Origin: Rhodothermales bacterium
GTDB lineage: Bacteria > Bacteroidota > Rhodothermia > Rhodothermales > JANQRZ01
DNA: 64,000 nucleotides
Direction: 5' to 3'
NCBI GenBank assembly: GCA_039944855.1
Contig: JBDUXZ010000003.1
Span: forward strand, 1-64,000
Shown: positions 55,128 through 62,757 of the stretch, one piece after another
Layout of the letters: every line of letters begins with the position of its first letter
Position numbering within the stretch: the stretch's first letter is position 1
Program-made: the position numbers and the translations under genes
The notes under the pieces: generated by a model
Databases searched by the model: none
Told to the model about the DNA's origin: nothing
Seen by the model: the letters and a program-made list of their open reading frames with translations, nothing else

Positions 55128-56114
55128 ATGCCCACGATCCTCAGCTACGTCGCCGTCTCGGGCGGTAAGCCCACCCGCGCCTCGTTCGAGGTGCTCACCC
55201 GCTGCCGGCAGATCGCCGAGGCGCAGGGGTGGGACCTCGCCGCCGTCGTCCTCGCGCCCGACGCCGAAACGTTCGCCGAGGCCGCCGGGCGCTACGGCGC
55301 GGCAACGGTCTACGCCGTCAGTTCGCCCGATTTCGACCACGCGCTCAACCCGCCCGTGCTCGCCGCCCTCACCACGGTCATCGAGCTCGCGCAGCCGGCC
55401 GTCGTCGCGTTCCCGTCGTCCGAAGGTGTGAAAGACGTGCTCGGCGCGCTCGCGGTGCGGACGGGCGGCGCAGCCCTCGCCGACGTGGCGGAGTTCGACG
55501 TGAGCGACGGCGCGGTGGAAGCGCTTCGCCCCGTGATGGCGGCGAAGTTCATGGCGCGCACGCGGGCCGAGGCCGGCGACGGATCGCCCGTGCTCGTCTC
55601 CGTCCGCTCCGGCTCGTACACCGACGAAGAAGCGCCCGTGCAGCCCACCGTCGAGACCGTCGTGTTCGAGAGCGACGCGAGCACGGTCCGGCAGACGCTC
55701 CGCGAGGTCGTCGCCGCGGCAGGCGGCGCGGTCGATCTCTCCGACGCGCGCGTCGTCGTCGCTGCCGGGCGCGGGGTGAAAGACGACGAGGGCAAGCGAC
55801 TCGTCGAGGAATTGGCCGAGGTGACGGGCGCGGCGATCGGCGCGAGCCGGGCCGTCGTCGAGAGCGGGATGTTTCCGGCGACGGCGCAGATCGGGCAGAC
55901 CGGCAAAGTCGTCTCGCCGGACGTGTACTTCGCCGTCGGCGTCTCGGGCGCGATCCAGCACGTCGCCGGGATGACCAACAGCCGCATCATCGTCGCCATC
56001 AACTCGAATCCCGACGCGCCGATCTTCGACGTGGCGACCTACGGCATCGTCGGCGACCTCTACAAAGTGCTGCCGCCACTCATCGAGGAACTCAAGAAAG
56101 CCAACGCCGCCTGA
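55128..56114 (+). CDS. etfA: Electron transfer flavoprotein alpha subunit
   Basis: A 328-residue EtfA binding FAD. The C-terminal FAD domain (about residues 205-328) shows [47 protein letters not shown], and [21 protein letters not shown]. The N-terminal domain pairs with EtfB. The ATG at 55128 follows the heptamer array. EtfAB passes electrons to the FixC-like oxidoreductase encoded next. Confidence 0.97.
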   Translation: MPTILSYVAVSGGKPTRASFEVLTRCRQIAEAQGWDLAAVVLAPDAETFAEAAGRYGAATVYAVSSPDFDHALNPPVLAALTTVIELAQPAVVAFPSSEGVKDVLGALAVRTGGAALADVAEFDVSDGAVEALRPVMAAKFMARTRAEAGDGSPVLVSVRSGSYTDEEAPVQPTVETVVFESDASTVRQTLREVVAAAGGAVDLSDARVVVAAGRGVKDDEGKRLVEELAEVTGAAIGASRAVVESGMFPATAQIGQTGKVVSPDVYFAVGVSGAIQHVAGMTNSRIIVAINSNPDAPIFDVATYGIVGDLYKVLPPLIEELKKANAA

Positions 56115-56135
56115 ACTCCCCGCCTCCGTCTCCCC

Positions 56136-56268
56136 TGTCATCCCGAGCCTGCCGAGGGATCTGTTCGGCCCCTGCGTTTCTACGTACCGCCCCCTCGGCC
56201 GCAACCTCCGTCATGAACCTCCTGCTCCTGAGAGATCCTTCGACTCCGCTGCGCTCCGCTCAGGATGG
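56136..56268. repeat. Inverted intergenic repeat pair (CATCCnGAGC...GGATCT type)
   Basis: The left half (56136-56162) starts GTCATCCCGAGC and ends GAGGGATCT. The right half (56233-56268) is an inverted relative, AGATCCTTCGACTCCGC...GCTCAGGATGG. The unit is related to the element at 58072-58220 and is of the REP/MITE-like kind found in spacers of many bacteria. Confidence 0.75.
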
Positions 56269-56300
56269 CTAGCGTGAACCGGGAAGCATAACCCATCCGC

Positions 56301-57626
56301 ATGGACGAGAAATTCGACTGCATCATCGTCGGCGGCGGGATCGCCGGGCTCAGCGCGGCGATGACGCTCGCGCGCGCCGACGCCCGCTTCCTCCTCATCG
56401 AGCGCGGCGAGTGGAGCGGCGCGAAGAACGTCTCCGGCGGCGTGCTCTGGGGCCACGACCTCGCCCGCCTCGTCCCGCAGTATTGGGAGGAAGAGGACGC
56501 CGGGTGGGACCGGTTCGTGAACCACCGCCGCCTCACGTTCATGGACGACGGCGCGTCGTTCTCGCTCGACTTCAAGTCCGACCACTTCAACACGCCGCCC
56601 TATTCCGGCGTCACCGTCCTCCGCTCCCGCTTCGACGCGTGGCTCGCGGGCAAAGTGCAGGAGGCCATCGACGCCAGCGCCGTCGCCGACGAGTCGCTCC
56701 TCGCCACCGACATCCTCGTGCGCGAGGTGATCAAGGAAGACGGCAAAGTCGTCGGCATCCGCGCGGGCGACGACGCCTTTTACGCCGACTGCGTCATCCT
56801 CGCCGAAGGCGTCAACAACCTGCTGACGCGGCAGGTCGGGTTGCAGACGGACTATGTCCCTGCCGAAGGGCTCGCCGTCGGCGTGAAAGAGGTGATCCGG
56901 TTCGACCAGAACGTGCTCGAAGACCGGTTCCAGTTGCACGGCCGGAGCGGGATGACGAACGAGTTCGTCGGCTACGCGAGCGGCGGCGTCGAGGGCGGCG
57001 GCTTCCTCTACACGAATACCGACTCCGTCTCGATCGGCCTCGTGCTCGGCATGGCCGACCTACGCGGCTCGGGGCTCAAGCCGTACGACCTCCTCAACCA
57101 GTTCAAGACCCACCCCGCCGTCGCCGATACGATCCGCGGCGGCGAGGTGCTCGAATACAGCGCCAAAGTCGTCTCGACGGGCGACATGCGCGTGATGCCG
57201 CGCGAGGTCTACGCCGACGGCGTGCTCGTGGCAGGCGAGGCGGCGAACCTCGTGCTCAACGCGGGCCGCGCGATTCAGGGGATGGACTACGCGATGCGCT
57301 CGGGCATCCTCGCCGCCGAGACCGTGCTCGAAGCGAAGGGCGCGGGGAATTTCAGCGCGGCGTTCCTCCAGCACTACCGCGCCGCGCTCGAAAACTCGTA
57401 CGTGATGCAGGACCTCCGCGGCTTCCAGCAGGCCGTGCAGGTGCTCCACAACCCCGCGATGTTCACCGCCGTCCCGCGCATGGTCTGCGATTTTGGCCGG
57501 GAGTTCTTCACCGTCGACAACCAGCCGACGCGCAAGGCGTACCAGATCCTCCGCGACGTGCGCCGCGAGCACATGAGCTACTGGGACCTCGTCAAGCTCG
57601 GCTCCCGCGCCGCCCGCGCCCTGTAA
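56301..57626 (+). CDS. fixC: FixC-like electron transfer flavoprotein-quinone oxidoreductase
   Basis: A 441-residue FAD-dependent dehydrogenase of the FixC/ETF-QO family. The dinucleotide fold is FDCIIVGGGIAGLSAAMTLA, with ERGEWSGAKNVSGGVLWG and the late FAD contact LVAGEAANLVLNAGRAIQGMDYAMRSG. It takes electrons from EtfAB and, with the FixX-type ferredoxin next door, delivers them to quinone. No nitrogen-fixation genes are nearby, so a fatty/amino-acid oxidation role is more likely than the Fix role. Confidence 0.93.
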   Translation: MDEKFDCIIVGGGIAGLSAAMTLARADARFLLIERGEWSGAKNVSGGVLWGHDLARLVPQYWEEEDAGWDRFVNHRRLTFMDDGASFSLDFKSDHFNTPPYSGVTVLRSRFDAWLAGKVQEAIDASAVADESLLATDILVREVIKEDGKVVGIRAGDDAFYADCVILAEGVNNLLTRQVGLQTDYVPAEGLAVGVKEVIRFDQNVLEDRFQLHGRSGMTNEFVGYASGGVEGGGFLYTNTDSVSIGLVLGMADLRGSGLKPYDLLNQFKTHPAVADTIRGGEVLEYSAKVVSTGDMRVMPREVYADGVLVAGEAANLVLNAGRAIQGMDYAMRSGILAAETVLEAKGAGNFSAAFLQHYRAALENSYVMQDLRGFQQAVQVLHNPAMFTAVPRMVCDFGREFFTVDNQPTRKAYQILRDVRREHMSYWDLVKLGSRAARAL

Positions 57627-57629
57627 CTT

Positions 57630-57711
57630 GTCATTGCGAGCGCAGCGAAGCAATCTCCCCGCATTAGCAGTCCGAAGGAGATTGCCGCGTCGCTGCGCTC
57701 CTCGCAATGAC
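57630..57711. repeat. GTCATTGCGAG palindromic element
   Basis: An 82-bp element with perfect 11-bp terminal inverted repeats (GTCATTGCGAG / CTCGCAATGAC) and nearly complementary interior (AGCGAAGCAATCTCC versus GGAGATTGCCGCG...CGCT). The same consensus is widespread as an intergenic palindrome in unrelated bacteria. It fills the fixC-fixX spacer. Confidence 0.85.
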
Positions 57712-57739
57712 AACTTCTTCCTGAACGCTCCAGCTTCCC

Positions 57740-58054
57740 ATGCCCGAAGACGTAAAAACCCTGAGCATCGCCGAGCGGCTGGGCAAGGTCGCCTACCGCA
57801 ACCAGGGCCGCGCCGAGGCCAAGCCGCACATCCTCGTCGACACCGCCATCTGCAACTCGGTGTGCCCGCACAAGTGCACGACGTACGTCTGCCCGGCCAA
57901 CTGCTACACGCTCGACGAAATGAACCAGGTGCACTTCCAGTTCGAGGACTGCATCGAGTGCGGCACCTGCATGTACGCCTGCGACCAGAGCGCCGTCGCG
58001 TGGAGCTACCCCGACCCCGAGGTCGGCCGCGGCGTAAACTGGAATTTGGGATGA
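57740..58054 (+). CDS. fixX: FixX-like ferredoxin
   Basis: A 104-residue ferredoxin-type protein. The 4Fe-4S site is CIECGTCMYAC (CxxCxxCxxxC) near residue 75, followed by WSYPDPEVGRGV, typical of FixX. An additional upstream Cys set (CNSVCPHKC and CPANC) is also characteristic. It is the electron carrier partner of the FixC-like protein, together equivalent to the single-chain mitochondrial ETF-QO. Confidence 0.95.
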   Translation: MPEDVKTLSIAERLGKVAYRNQGRAEAKPHILVDTAICNSVCPHKCTTYVCPANCYTLDEMNQVHFQFEDCIECGTCMYACDQSAVAWSYPDPEVGRGVNWNLG

Positions 58055-58071
58055 TTGCGCTGGCTTTCGCT

Positions 58072-58220
58072 CGTGTCATCCTGAGCGAGCAAAGCGAGCC
58101 GAAGAACCCGAAGGCTCGGCGAAGCCCATCTCTTCGGGCATGGCCCCGACAGACTAGAACGACATTTCCCGGAAAGATCCCTCGACTACGGACCTACGGT
58201 CCTCCGCTCAGGATGACACG
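58072..58220. repeat. MITE-like element with perfect 16-bp terminal inverted repeats
   Basis: CGTGTCATCCTGAGCG (58072-58087) and CGCTCAGGATGACACG (58205-58220) are perfect inverted repeats bounding a 149-bp element without coding capacity. The interior has smaller palindromes (CCGAAG...CTTCGG-type). Related to 56136-56268. Confidence 0.85.
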
Positions 58221-58257
58221 AAAAGACGGATGTATCTTTCAATCCGCCGCCCGGACG

Positions 58258-58289
58258 ACAACGGACTACTGACAAAGGACCAACAACCC
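58258..58289 (+). repeat. Heptamer tandem repeats ending at the acyl-CoA dehydrogenase start
   Basis: ACAACGG, ACTACTG, ACAAAGG, ACCAACA and a partial ACCC run up to the ATG at 58290. The unit is purine-rich, unlike the pyrimidine units at 7971 and 55090, but the 7-nt period and position are the same. Confidence 0.75.
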
Positions 58290-59552
58290 ATGGCGAAGCA
58301 CCACTTCAACACCGACGACGCGTTCCTCTTCGAGCAGATGCTGAACGAGGAAGACCGGCTCATCATGCAGTCCGCCCGCGACTACGCGCAGCAGAACCTG
58401 GAGCCGCGCGCGTGTGAGGGCAACCAAGACGAGGTCTTCCACCCCGAGATCCCCGGCGAAGTCGCCGAGATGGGCCTGCTCGGCGCGACGATCCCCGAGG
58501 AGTACGGCGGCCTCGGCGCGAGCTACACCGCCTACGGCCTCATCGCCCGCGAGCTAGAGCGCGTCGACAGCGGCTACCGCTCGTTCGCGTCCGTGCAGTC
58601 GTCGCTCGTGATGTACCCGATCCACGCGTTCGGGACCGAGGAGCAGCGTCAGCGCTTCCTCCCGAAGCTCGCGAGTGCCGAGATGATCGGCTGTTTCGGG
58701 CTGACCGAGCCGAACCACGGCTCCGACCCCGGCTCGATGGAGACGACGGCGACGAAGGTCGACGGCGGCTTCGTGCTCAACGGCGCGAAGATGTGGATTA
58801 CGAACTCCCCGATTGCCGACGTCGGCGTGGTGTGGGCGAAGTCGAAGGGCGACGGCGAGGACGGCGTGATCCGCGGCTTCCTCGTCGAGAAAGGGATGGA
58901 CGGCTACACGGCGCCGAAGACGCACAACAAGATGTCGCTGCGCGCGAGCATCACCGGCGAGATGGTCTTCGACGATGTGTTTGTGCCCGACGCCAATGTT
59001 TTCCCCGAGATCCGCGGGCTCAAAGGCCCGTTCTCGTGCCTCAACAACGCGCGCTATGGCATCGCGTGGGGCGCCATCGGTGCGGCTGAGGACTGCTACC
59101 AGCGGGCGCGGCAGTACGTGGGCGAACGCAAGCAATTCGGCTACCCGCTCGCGGCGAACCAGCTCGTGCAGACGAAGCTCGCGAACATGCTCACCGAGAT
59201 CACGCAGATGCAACTCCTCGCGTGGCGGCTCGGCCAGTTGAAGGACGAGGGCAAGGCGGCCCCGGCGATGATCTCGCTCGCCAAGCGCAACAACGTCGGC
59301 AAGGCCCTCGAAATCGCCCGCGTTGCGCGCGACATGTTGGGCGGCAACGGCATCACGGGCGAGTACCGCGTGATCCACCACATGGTCAACCTCGAATCGG
59401 TGAACACCTACGAGGGGACCTACGATATCCACGGCCTCATCCTCGGCCGCGAGATCACGGGCCTCCAGTCGTTCATGCCGCGCGGCAACGACATGCCCGA
59501 GGCGCAGGCCGCCGCCCCGCAGCCCGCGAAAGAGCTCGCTACGGCGGAGTAG
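58290..59552 (+). CDS. Acyl-CoA dehydrogenase, glutaryl-CoA-dehydrogenase-like
   Basis: A 420-residue FAD enzyme of the acyl-CoA dehydrogenase family. Blocks: [17 protein letters not shown] (flavin loop), [52 protein letters not shown]. The catalytic Glu is in [19 protein letters not shown], the arrangement of glutaryl-CoA dehydrogenase, though substrate is not proven. It would deliver electrons to EtfAB, FixC and FixX encoded just upstream. The ATG at 58290 follows the heptamer array. Some residues at the N-terminus ([12 protein letters not shown]) are organism-specific. Confidence 0.92.
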   Translation: MAKHHFNTDDAFLFEQMLNEEDRLIMQSARDYAQQNLEPRACEGNQDEVFHPEIPGEVAEMGLLGATIPEEYGGLGASYTAYGLIARELERVDSGYRSFASVQSSLVMYPIHAFGTEEQRQRFLPKLASAEMIGCFGLTEPNHGSDPGSMETTATKVDGGFVLNGAKMWITNSPIADVGVVWAKSKGDGEDGVIRGFLVEKGMDGYTAPKTHNKMSLRASITGEMVFDDVFVPDANVFPEIRGLKGPFSCLNNARYGIAWGAIGAAEDCYQRARQYVGERKQFGYPLAANQLVQTKLANMLTEITQMQLLAWRLGQLKDEGKAAPAMISLAKRNNVGKALEIARVARDMLGGNGITGEYRVIHHMVNLESVNTYEGTYDIHGLILGREITGLQSFMPRGNDMPEAQAAAPQPAKELATAE

Positions 59553-59573
59553 CACCAACGAGCTTGAAATCGA

Positions 59574-59614
59574 AGCGGGGGCGTTGCGACAAGCGGCGCC
59601 CCCGCTCTCGTTTT
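59574..59614. terminator. Terminator between convergent genes
   Basis: A 10-bp perfect stem AGCGGGGGCG/CGCCCCCGCT (59574-59583, 59597-59606) with 13-nt loop is followed by CTCGTTTTC. It closes the acyl-CoA dehydrogenase operon and may also serve the convergent peptidase gene. Confidence 0.85.
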
Positions 59615-59622
59615 CTCCGGCG

Positions 59623-61155
59623 TCAGCGTACGACGGTGAAGCGCCGCGTCTGCACAGTCCCGCCAGCTTCGAGCCTGAGGAGGTACACGCCGCTCGCCCA
59701 AGTCCGCGTGTCCAACCGCTCCGCGTGCCGTCCCGCGCCGCGCACGCCATCAGCCAACACGGCGACGGTTCGCCCGCGCACGTCGAACACGGTGAGCCGG
59801 ACGGGACCGGGCGTTGTCAGCGCGTAGCCGACACGCGCGTCCCCGAACGCGGGGTTCGGGGTAACGGGGTCGAGCACGAGTCTCGGCAGCGCAGACTCCG
59901 GTTCGCCGTCCGTCGCGGGGGGCAAGTCGAAGGCTTCGATGTTGTCGGCAGTGGACGCCGACGAGCCCTGCGCGGCGGAGAAGCCGAGCCCACGCCGGGC
60001 GAATGCCGCCCAGAGGAGGTCGTGGTTCGCCCCGTCGTGTAGCGCGTCGTCGGCGGCGAGGATGGCGTCGCGGCCGTCGACGAAGCCGGGGCTGCACGGC
60101 TGCAGCTTCATCGCCTCGGTGACGAGCTGGAGGGCGACCTGATTCCCCGCGCTCCCGTCGCCGTCGAGCAAGTCGGGACTGAACCCGTGCGCATCGGCGA
60201 GGTCCCACGTCATCTCCCACAGCACCGTCGCCCAGACGAAGCCGACGCCGGACGGAACCGAAAGCGTGGCGATGTCGCCGTGCGTGAAGTCGTTGACGGC
60301 GAAGCTCGTCGAATAGGGCGCGGGGCGGGAGCCGGGGCCGTCGGGCGGCTCGCCGAGGGCGTAGGTCCCGAAGCCGCGCGCGTCCGTCCGCGCGTCGGCG
60401 TCCCGCATCGTGAGCATGAGGGCGTAGTAGTCGCTCCAACCCTCGCCCATCTGCTCGGCATTCGAGAGACAGCCCGAGTTCGAGGGGCCGCCCGTAAGTC
60501 GGGTCGAAAGGCCGTGTGCGAGCTCGTGCACGACGAGCCCATTGTCGTACGCGCCATGCCGCAGCGGATCGCCGAGGGGCGCGAGCGCGAGCCGCAGCCG
60601 CGGGCGACTTCCGTCGGGCGGCGTGAAGAAGCTGACGTTTCCCGTCCCCTCCGTCAACTCGACGCGGACCGGGTCGCCGCCGACGCCGCCCCGGCCGTAC
60701 GTGTTCTCCTGAAAGTTGCCCGCCGCCTCGTCGAAGCCGTAGGCGTAGAGCACGTCGTGGGCGTAGTTAGTCCAATAGAACAGGTTCGTGAGGGCCGCGT
60801 CGACGTACCCGCTCGGCCCGTCAGCGAGGGCGAGGGGGAAGTCGAACCCCAGCGTCGGCCCGCCGTCCGCGACGCCGTCCGGCTCGCCGAAATAGACGAC
60901 GGCGTTGTTGCCCTCCGTCGTCGTGAACTCGGGGCCGGGGGTGCCATCGGTGTCGTGCCAGCCGAAGGGCGAAGCGCTCGGATCGGCGGGGTCGGCGACG
61001 AGGGCGCGGGCATCCGCCGGCGGGGCGGGTTCGGTGTGGGTCGGGCTCTCGACCGGGGCCGGGTAGACGCGGTACGTCGCCTCCTGCGCCCTCGCGCCCG
61101 CCGCGCCGACGAGCACGCAGAGGGCGAGGGCGGCACGGCGGGAGGCGCACGACAT
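59623..61155 (-). CDS. Secreted M36 (fungalysin-like) metallopeptidase with type IX sorting domain
   Basis: A 510-residue secreted zinc protease. The signal peptide ends near ARA-Q at residue 23. The zinc site is LVVHELAHGLSTRL (HExxH), and the third ligand Glu is in EQMGEGWSDYYAL, as in M36. The last about 80 residues (VTPNPAFGDARVGYAL...VRLTVFDVRGRTV...ASGVYLLRLEAG) form a C-terminal type IX secretion sorting domain, so the protein is exported through T9SS and attached or released at the surface. The usual long M36 propeptide is short or absent. It converges on the acyl-CoA dehydrogenase gene. Confidence 0.93.
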   Translation of the reverse strand: MSCASRRAALALCVLVGAAGARAQEATYRVYPAPVESPTHTEPAPPADARALVADPADPSASPFGWHDTDGTPGPEFTTTEGNNAVVYFGEPDGVADGGPTLGFDFPLALADGPSGYVDAALTNLFYWTNYAHDVLYAYGFDEAAGNFQENTYGRGGVGGDPVRVELTEGTGNVSFFTPPDGSRPRLRLALAPLGDPLRHGAYDNGLVVHELAHGLSTRLTGGPSNSGCLSNAEQMGEGWSDYYALMLTMRDADARTDARGFGTYALGEPPDGPGSRPAPYSTSFAVNDFTHGDIATLSVPSGVGFVWATVLWEMTWDLADAHGFSPDLLDGDGSAGNQVALQLVTEAMKLQPCSPGFVDGRDAILAADDALHDGANHDLLWAAFARRGLGFSAAQGSSASTADNIEAFDLPPATDGEPESALPRLVLDPVTPNPAFGDARVGYALTTPGPVRLTVFDVRGRTVAVLADGVRGAGRHAERLDTRTWASGVYLLRLEAGGTVQTRRFTVVR

Positions 61156-61174
61156 GGGCGGCGACGGTCAGACC

Positions 61175-61627
61175 TCAGAGGGAGGCGATGGCGACGGAGA
61201 GCTGCGTCCAGTACATCAAAATAAGGAGCGTGAGCCACAGCAGGTGGCCGATGCCCGTGCCCATCGCCACGCGCTTCTGCGCCCCGGCGTCGCCGCGTTG
61301 GAGCGCCTTCCAGCCCGGCCGAATGAGGCCGTAGGTCACTCCGATGAGCACGAGGATGAGCGTCAGCGCCGTGTGATACGGCCACCCGTACGACGCGCCG
61401 CCCGCGATGCCGACCGAGAACGTAACGAACGCGAACACGAACGTCAGCACACTGAAGATGCCGAGCAGCTTGACCGTGTGCGCGCCGTCGGCGGCGAGGG
61501 CCGTGGCGGCGGACGGCTCCGCGGCGGCGACGTTCCGCGCCTGCCCCGTCAGCCGGAGCGCGAGGCCGAACCACGCGGCGGCCGTCGTGATGTGGAGGAT
61601 GACGAAGACGTACTTGAGCAGCAGCAT
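61175..61627 (-). CDS. Small four-helix membrane protein of unknown function
   Basis: A 150-residue integral membrane protein with four likely helices: about residues 3-25 (LKYVFVILHITTAAAWFGLAL), 52-72 (LLGIFSVLTFVFAFVTF), 82-102 and 125-147. A short HITTAAAWFGL segment resembles copper-resistance/haem-type membrane proteins, but I see no firm family. It ends 19 bp before the M36 peptidase start and is probably the first gene of that pair. Confidence 0.75.
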   Translation of the reverse strand: MLLLKYVFVILHITTAAAWFGLALRLTGQARNVAAAEPSAATALAADGAHTVKLLGIFSVLTFVFAFVTFSVGIAGGASYGWPYHTALTLILVLIGVTYGLIRPGWKALQRGDAGAQKRVAMGTGIGHLLWLTLLILMYWTQLSVAIASL

Positions 61628-61823
61628 AAGAGGCCGGGTGAGTGGAGGTGCGCTGCATGATACACGCCGCAGCCGATACCTCGACCGAGCAGGTTCGGAG
61701 GTCGTATCAATTTTTGCGGCATTGACCGGATAGTCCGCTGCTTCGGGCGCTTAGTTGTCGCAACAAGGAACGATCCCCTCCGCCCCACCGTACTCGCCGC
61801 CCTTCCACCTATCCCCCCTCCCT

Positions 61824-62741
61824 GTGCTCTCCCCTCTCGCCGACCTCGACCGCCGCGCCGTGCTCGTCACGGGCGCCTCCAGCGGCATCGGCCGCGCCAC
61901 CGCCGTCGAACTCGTCCAGCGCGGCGCCCGCGTTGCCGTCAACTACCCCGAGCGCGACGACTTCGACGCCGCCCGCGACACGCTCCACCGTGCCGCCGAA
62001 GCGCTCGCGTTCGCCTCCGCCGTGCCCTCCGGCGACGGCGCCCCCGCCCTCACCGCCTTCGTCGAAACCGACGGCGACGACGCCCGCCTCGTCGGCGACG
62101 ACGGCGCGCTCCTCGCCCTCACCGTCCGCGCCGACGTCTCCGACGCCGACGACGTCGAGGCAATGTTCGCCCGCACGACGGACGCGTTCGGCGGACTCGA
62201 CGTGCTCGTCAACAACGCCGGCATCCAGATCAAAGGCCCGACGCACGAGGTCGAGATCGACGACTTCGATCGGGTGCTCGCGGTGAACCTGCGCGGGGCG
62301 TTCCTCTGCGCCCGCGCTGCGCTCCGCCAGTGGGTCGACGCGCCGCGCACGGCCGAGCGGCCCGGCGTGATCGTCAACGTGTCGAGCGTGCACGAGCAGA
62401 TCCCGCGGCCCGAGTTCGCCTCGTACGCCATCAGCAAGTTCGGGATGAAGGGGCTGACGCAGTCGCTCGCGCTCGAGTACGCCTCGCGCCACATCCGCGT
62501 CAACGCCGTCGGGCCGGGCGCCACCTCCACCGCTATCAACGACGCGTGGCGCCACGACGAGGCGCTCCGGCAGGTCGTCGCCGACCACGTCCCGATGAAG
62601 CGCGTAGCCGAGCCCGAGGAGATCGCCCGGATGATCGCGTTCCTCGCCTCCGACGCCGCGACGTACATGACCGGCCAGACGCTCTTCGTCGACGGCGGGC
62701 TCACGCTCTACCCCGCCTTCCAAGAGCCGTGGTCGGGCTGA
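61824..62741 (+). CDS. Short-chain dehydrogenase/reductase (glucose 1-dehydrogenase-like)
   Basis: A 305-residue classical SDR. Motifs: cofactor loop VLVTGASSGIGRA, NNAG in VLVNNAGIQ, catalytic Ser in NVSSVHEQ and Tyr-Lys in SYAISKFGMKG. The C-terminal FVDGGLTLYP is typical of glucose 1-dehydrogenase-like SDRs. An insertion at about residues 45-95, rich in Asp and Ala, is unusual for the family. I prefer the GTG at 61824, preceded by CTATCCCCCCTCCCT, over an upstream TTG at 61755. It lies 16 bp before the GMC oxidoreductase and is probably co-expressed. Confidence 0.9.
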   Translation: MLSPLADLDRRAVLVTGASSGIGRATAVELVQRGARVAVNYPERDDFDAARDTLHRAAEALAFASAVPSGDGAPALTAFVETDGDDARLVGDDGALLALTVRADVSDADDVEAMFARTTDAFGGLDVLVNNAGIQIKGPTHEVEIDDFDRVLAVNLRGAFLCARAALRQWVDAPRTAERPGVIVNVSSVHEQIPRPEFASYAISKFGMKGLTQSLALEYASRHIRVNAVGPGATSTAINDAWRHDEALRQVVADHVPMKRVAEPEEIARMIAFLASDAATYMTGQTLFVDGGLTLYPAFQEPWSG

Positions 62742-62757
62742 TCGCACCCCCTTCGCT

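Noticed and set aside
56301-58054. Nitrogen-fixation (fix) operon
   Set aside because: FixC- and FixX-like proteins are present, but no nif genes; the neighbours are EtfAB and an acyl-CoA dehydrogenase, so an ETF:quinone pathway is the simpler reading.
61755-61823. TTG start for the SDR
   Set aside because: The added 23 residues are Pro/Ser-rich translation of a C-rich leader; GTG 61824 fits the start pattern of neighbouring genes better.
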